Source of the DNA: Bacteroidales bacterium UBA1064 | GTDB lineage: Bacteria > Bacteroidota > Bacteroidia > Bacteroidales > Tenuifilaceae | Assembly: GCA_002316235.1 (NCBI GenBank) | Contig: DCDD01000093.1 | Span: 1-9,392 of the forward strand | Reading direction: 5' to 3' | DNA: 9,392 nt | Part shown: positions 6,464-9,392 of the stretch, in pieces | Position numbering within the stretch: position 1 is the first letter of the stretch | How the letters are laid out: each line of letters starts with the position of its first letter | The notes under the pieces: model-generated | Seen by the model: only the letters and a program-made list of their open reading frames with translations | What the model was told of the DNA's origin: nothing | Databases searched by the model: none | Position numbers and translations under genes: made by a program

Positions 6464-7258
6464 ATGGAAACAAAAAAAATAGAAGTGCCTGTAATGGCCG
6501 AACTTTTCGCCCGCGGAGAAAAACCCGAATACCTGTTCTGGGTTGGATGTGCCGGAGCCTACGACGATAGGTACAAGAAAGTTACCCGGGCATTTACCAA
6601 AATTCTGGTTCACCTGAACATCAGCTTTGCCGTGTTGGGAAAAGAGGAAACCTGCACGGGTGATCCTGCCCGAAGGGCCGGAAACGAGATGTTGTTCCAA
6701 ATGCAGGCATTTCAAAATATTGAGCTGTTCAAGTCATACGATATTAAAAAAATTATCACCATCTGCCCCCACTGCTTTAACACCTTTAAAAACGAGTACC
6801 CCGATTTGGGCGGTAGCTACGAGGTTATTAGCTACACCCAGCTGCTGGAGCAGTACATAACCGAGGGGAAGCTAAAACTTGATGCCGGTAAATTCAAGAA
6901 CACCCGTATAACTTACCATGACCCATGCTACCTGGGTCGGGCCAACGGCATTTATGAAGAACCCCGCAGAATAATTAAAACCCTGACTGGCGAATTTGTT
7001 GAAATGGAGCGCAACCGGAGTTTTTCCCTTTGCTGCGGTGCCGGAGGGGCACAAATGTTCAAGGAGGCAGAGAAAGGAAACAAGGAGGTTTTCATCGAGC
7101 GAACCGAGGATGCGCTGAAGGTGAACCCCGAAATCATAGCAACCGCATGTCCGTTTTGCATGACCATGATAACAGATGGTATTAAGTATAAGAACCAGGA
7201 GGAGAAGATTCGTAACCTCGACATAGCAGAGCTTATTGCCGAATCGTTAAATCTATAG
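6464..7258 (+). CDS. Soluble CCG-domain (Fe-S)-binding protein, partner subunit of the EMO-like complex
   Basis: This 264-residue soluble protein carries two cysteine-rich CCG-type repeats like those of heterodisulfide reductase HdrB/HdrD and GlcF. The first has Cys29 (FWVGCAGAYDDR), Cys64 in EETCTGDPARRAGNE and Cys101-Pro-His-Cys104; its central CCG is replaced by C-T-G. The second is complete: Cys155 (HDPCYLGR), Cys190-Cys191-Gly (LCCGAGGAQMF) and Cys229-Pro-Phe-Cys232. Such domains bind non-cubane or atypical 4Fe-4S clusters, or mediate electron transfer at the ETF-facing side. There is no signal peptide or membrane helix. It starts 53 bases after the membrane subunit, and together the two chains (439 + 264 residues) equal the usual single-chain EMO, so I infer that they form one complex. 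The acyl-CoA dehydrogenase gene follows after 26 bases. Confidence 0.88.
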   Translation: METKKIEVPVMAELFARGEKPEYLFWVGCAGAYDDRYKKVTRAFTKILVHLNISFAVLGKEETCTGDPARRAGNEMLFQMQAFQNIELFKSYDIKKIITICPHCFNTFKNEYPDLGGSYEVISYTQLLEQYITEGKLKLDAGKFKNTRITYHDPCYLGRANGIYEEPRRIIKTLTGEFVEMERNRSFSLCCGAGGAQMFKEAEKGNKEVFIERTEDALKVNPEIIATACPFCMTMITDGIKYKNQEEKIRNLDIAELIAESLNL

Positions 7259-7284
7259 ACTACAAAACATAAACCAAGCAAACC

Positions 7285-9063
7285 ATGAGTGAGAGTAAAC
7301 TACTTAAAAGTGGCGAATTTCTGGTAAACGAAGTTGAAGCCAACGATATTTTTATCCCTGAAGAGTTCAACGAGGAGCAAAGGATGATTGCCCAAACATG
7401 TCGCGATTTTCTTGAGGCTGAGGTTTACCCCAAGCTTGATGACCTGGATAAAAGCGACAGGGAGCTGATGAAAAGCTTACTGAAAAAAACAGGTGAGCTC
7501 GGGTTGCTCGGCATAGCAGTTCCAGAAGAGTATGGCGGTTTTGGACAATCGTTCATCACGCAAATGCTTGTTGCCGAAACAACCGGTGCTGGCTACTCAT
7601 TTTCTGTGGCCTACATGGCCCATTGCGGAATTGGTACCATGCCAATACTATACTATGGAAACGAGGAGCAGCGCCAGAAGTATGTAACCCGACTTGCAAC
7701 CGGCGAGCTACTTGGTGCATACTGCTTAACAGAACCTGGAGCCGGCAGCGATGCAAACTCTGGCAAAACCAACGCTAAGCTTTCTGAAGATGGCAAGCAC
7801 TACATTCTCAACGGCCAGAAAATGTGGATTACCAACGCCGGATTTGCTGATACCCAGGTGGTATTCGCAAAAATTGAAAACGACAGGGTGCTAAGCGCCT
7901 TCATTGTGGAAAGTAAGTGGCCGGGCGTTGTGATTGGCCCCGATGAGCACAAGATGGGAATAAAAGGATCCTCTACCGCTCAAATCTACTATAACGATGT
8001 GAAAGTTCCGGTCGAAAACCTGTTGGGAAACCGTGGTGAGGGGTTCCGAATTGCCCTTAGCATTCTTCACATGGGACGAATGAAGCTGGGGGCTAACGTT
8101 ATTGGGGCAGCCAAGGAAACCATAACCCAATCGGTTCGTTACGCTAATGAGCGCAAGCAGTTCAACACGCAAATAGCCAACTTTGGCTCCATTAAGCATA
8201 AGCTGGCCGAGCAGGTTATCAGAACATTTGCCCACGAATCGGCAATTTACCGGGTTAGTCAGAACATCGACGAGCTTATTACACGCTACAAAGCCGAAGG
8301 TTGCGACTACGGCAAGGCAGCTATTGATGCCATAAGCCACTACGCTGTTGAGGATGCCATTCTGAAGGTAAACGGTTCTGAAATGCTCGACTTTGTAGTT
8401 GATGAGGGTGTTCAAATCCATGGCGGAATGGGCTACTCTGCCGAAATGAATGTGGAAAGAGGCTACCGCGACTCCCGTATCAACCGGATTTTTGAGGGAA
8501 CCAACGAAATTAACCGCCTGCTGGTAGTTGACACAGCAATAAAGCGCTCGCTGAAAGGCGACTTCAACCTTATGGGACCAGCCGAGGAACTTTACACCAA
8601 CCTGGATGGAATTAAGGTAGAAATGGGTGCTGCTGGTTACTTTGAGCAGAAAAAACAGCTCATCAGGAACTTCAAAAAGATTGCCCTGCTGGGGATTTTT
8701 GGTGCCAACAAAACTTTTGCAAAGCAGTTTGTAAGCGAGCAGGAGGTTCAAAATAACCTCAGCAACATCATCATGGATATTTACGTTGCCGAATCGCTTG
8801 CCCTAAGGGTCGAAAAACTAGAGAGCAGAGGTCATGCTTCAATGGATATATACAGGAGTATTCTGGACGTTTTTATTTTTGATGCAGCCTCCAGAATCCG
8901 TAAAAATGCCATTGATGCCATATCATCCTTTGCAGCTGAGCCAGAACTAGGTAAGCTGATTGCTGCTACCGAACGCCTAAGCGCAGTAAACCCCATTAAT
9001 GTTAAGGAAGCCCGTAGGAAAATTGCCGATAAGCTGATTGCCGATAATGTGTATAAGTTCTAA
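7285..9063 (+). CDS. Acyl-CoA dehydrogenase family protein, long form with C-terminal extension
   Basis: This 592-residue FAD enzyme introduces the alpha-beta double bond into acyl-CoA thioesters, the first step of a beta-oxidation round. The core (about 25-420) shows GILGxPE-like LLGIAVPEEYGG (74-85), family signature 1 YCLTEPGAGSDANS (146-159), KMWITNAG (179-186), the ERKQF helix (289-293), family signature 2 from Gln377 (QIHGGMGY) to Arg395-Asp396, and the putative catalytic base Glu404 in IFEGTNEINR. About 18 residues are inserted near 327-355 compared with MCAD/VLCAD. Residues from about 425 form an extra helical domain, as in VLCAD/ACAD9-type enzymes, where it aids dimer or membrane contact; ordinary members have about 380 residues. 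Acyl chain length cannot be deduced. It is the last gene of the block, and its electrons would go to the EtfAB encoded upstream. Confidence 0.94.
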   Translation: MSESKLLKSGEFLVNEVEANDIFIPEEFNEEQRMIAQTCRDFLEAEVYPKLDDLDKSDRELMKSLLKKTGELGLLGIAVPEEYGGFGQSFITQMLVAETTGAGYSFSVAYMAHCGIGTMPILYYGNEEQRQKYVTRLATGELLGAYCLTEPGAGSDANSGKTNAKLSEDGKHYILNGQKMWITNAGFADTQVVFAKIENDRVLSAFIVESKWPGVVIGPDEHKMGIKGSSTAQIYYNDVKVPVENLLGNRGEGFRIALSILHMGRMKLGANVIGAAKETITQSVRYANERKQFNTQIANFGSIKHKLAEQVIRTFAHESAIYRVSQNIDELITRYKAEGCDYGKAAIDAISHYAVEDAILKVNGSEMLDFVVDEGVQIHGGMGYSAEMNVERGYRDSRINRIFEGTNEINRLLVVDTAIKRSLKGDFNLMGPAEELYTNLDGIKVEMGAAGYFEQKKQLIRNFKKIALLGIFGANKTFAKQFVSEQEVQNNLSNIIMDIYVAESLALRVEKLESRGHASMDIYRSILDVFIFDAASRIRKNAIDAISSFAAEPELGKLIAATERLSAVNPINVKEARRKIADKLIADNVYKF

Positions 9064-9123
9064 TTGAGGGGAGTAAGAATGCTAAAATCCTGACATTTCA
9101 TTTAGGCATTTTCAAAGTCATTA

Positions 9124-9153
9124 AAAAGGGTAATCGATTTCGGTTACCCTTTT
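9124..9153 (+). terminator. Strong intrinsic terminator after the acyl-CoA dehydrogenase gene
   Basis: AAAAGGGTAA (9124-9133) pairs perfectly with TTACCCTTTT (9144-9153). Three further pairs (T-G, C-G, G-C) leave an ATTT tetraloop, making a 13-pair stem. The flanking A-run and T-run mean it can stop transcription in either direction. It lies 60 bases after the stop codon and marks the end of the ETF/EMO/dehydrogenase block. Confidence 0.85.
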
Positions 9154-9392
9154 ATGCATACCTATGGCTGATATTTCCCCGTTCGAAGCAGGTTTAAGCG
9201 CTAGGGTTTGAGCAAAGGGTAGCTAAGTCGTGGCTAAAGGCGGCTTACAACTGTCTTGTTGTAAGGCAAAGTTTGTTTTTCGTTGTTAGTAGTTTTCGGT
9301 CTGGAGTCCGGAACTTTAGCAAGGATTTGACGCGGTCAGCGACTGCTACTTCAGTACTACGAAGTCACAGACTTCGCCGAGCTCTCCGCCAG
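9154..9392. other. Gene-free 3' tail rich in small inverted repeats
   Basis: After the terminator, 239 bases to the window edge contain no recognisable gene. One plus-strand frame stays open from about 9199 to the edge, but it has no ATG and encodes a Leu/Arg/Ser-rich sequence without family features. All three minus-strand frames are closed by stops within the last 50 bases. GC rises towards the end, and several hairpins are present (9244-9265; CGAAGT/ACTTCG at 9360-9365 with 9371-9376; TAGC/GCTA around 9220-9235). It could be the edge of a dispersed repeat or a structured RNA, and the window ends before this can be decided. Confidence 0.5.
9244..9265. repeat. Perfect 8-bp inverted repeat with six-base loop
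   Basis: CTTACAAC (9244-9251) and GTTGTAAG (9258-9265) are exact reverse complements around TGTCTT. No T-run follows on the plus strand, and the minus strand continues with CCGCC, so it is not a terminator. It lies within the hairpin-rich 3' tail and may be part of a larger repeated element. Confidence 0.5.

Noticed and set aside
6269..6715. 148-codon minus-strand open frame spanning the junction of the two oxidoreductase genes
   Set aside because: Overlaps the Cys motif coding of both real genes and has no family features.
7891..8751. Long open frame (286 codons) on the minus strand inside the acyl-CoA dehydrogenase gene
   Set aside because: It is fully antisense to a strongly supported enzyme gene, has no recognisable domain, and arises from codon bias of the real gene.
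9170..9200. GTTCGAAG resembling a tRNA T-loop
   Set aside because: The flanking bases do not form a T-stem, and no acceptor, D or anticodon arms can be placed around it.
9230..9392. Integron attC site or IS end
   Set aside because: The inverted repeat CTTACAAC/GTTGTAAG does not fit the RYYYAAC...GTTRRRY core spacing, and no integrase, transposase or target-site duplication is in view.

Overview
The window looks like chromosomal DNA from a member of the Bacteroidota, probably Bacteroidales or Marinilabiliales. The reasons are the protein families and their order, moderate GC, AT-rich translation starts with little Shine-Dalgarno signal, and a -7-like promoter element (TAACTTTG) of the Bacteroidota type. 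This placement comes from pattern recognition and was not confirmed by a database search. All confident genes sit in two divergently transcribed blocks separated by a 490-base gene-free stretch.

The left block (1-2572, minus strand) reads, in order of transcription, a Rossmann/DUF2520 protein, a KdsC-like HAD phosphatase, a UbiA-family membrane prenyltransferase and the first 56 codons of a Maf nucleotide pyrophosphatase that leaves the window at base 1. The genes are tightly packed: a one-base TAATG overlap between the first two, and 9 bases between the last two. This looks like an operon of housekeeping or envelope functions. The exact substrates of its prenyltransferase, phosphatase and DUF2520 protein cannot be read from the sequence.

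The right block (3063-9063, plus strand) is a complete path for carrying electrons from acyl-CoA oxidation to the membrane quinone pool. It holds etfB and etfA (the two electron transfer flavoprotein subunits), a membrane protein with a NarI-like haem-b domain and two 4Fe-4S motifs, a separate soluble cysteine-rich (CCG-domain) protein, and a long acyl-CoA dehydrogenase. The inferred flow is acyl-CoA to dehydrogenase FAD, to EtfAB, to the iron-sulfur/haem complex, to menaquinone. The membrane and CCG proteins together correspond to the single-chain EtfAB:(methyl)menaquinone oxidoreductase (EMO) of other bacteria, here divided into two genes. A strong intrinsic terminator closes the block at 9124-9153.

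Three non-coding stretches need a second look: the divergent intergenic region 2573-3062 with competing inverted repeats; the 287-base gap 4804-5090, which carries an 11-bp perfect hairpin, a 10-bp palindrome and a possible 32-codon cysteine-containing ORF; and the 3' tail 9154-9392, which is rich in small hairpins and has no recognisable gene. No mobile element, CRISPR array, rRNA or tRNA was found. The most notable system is the two-gene EMO module. It extends a known family and is not wholly new.
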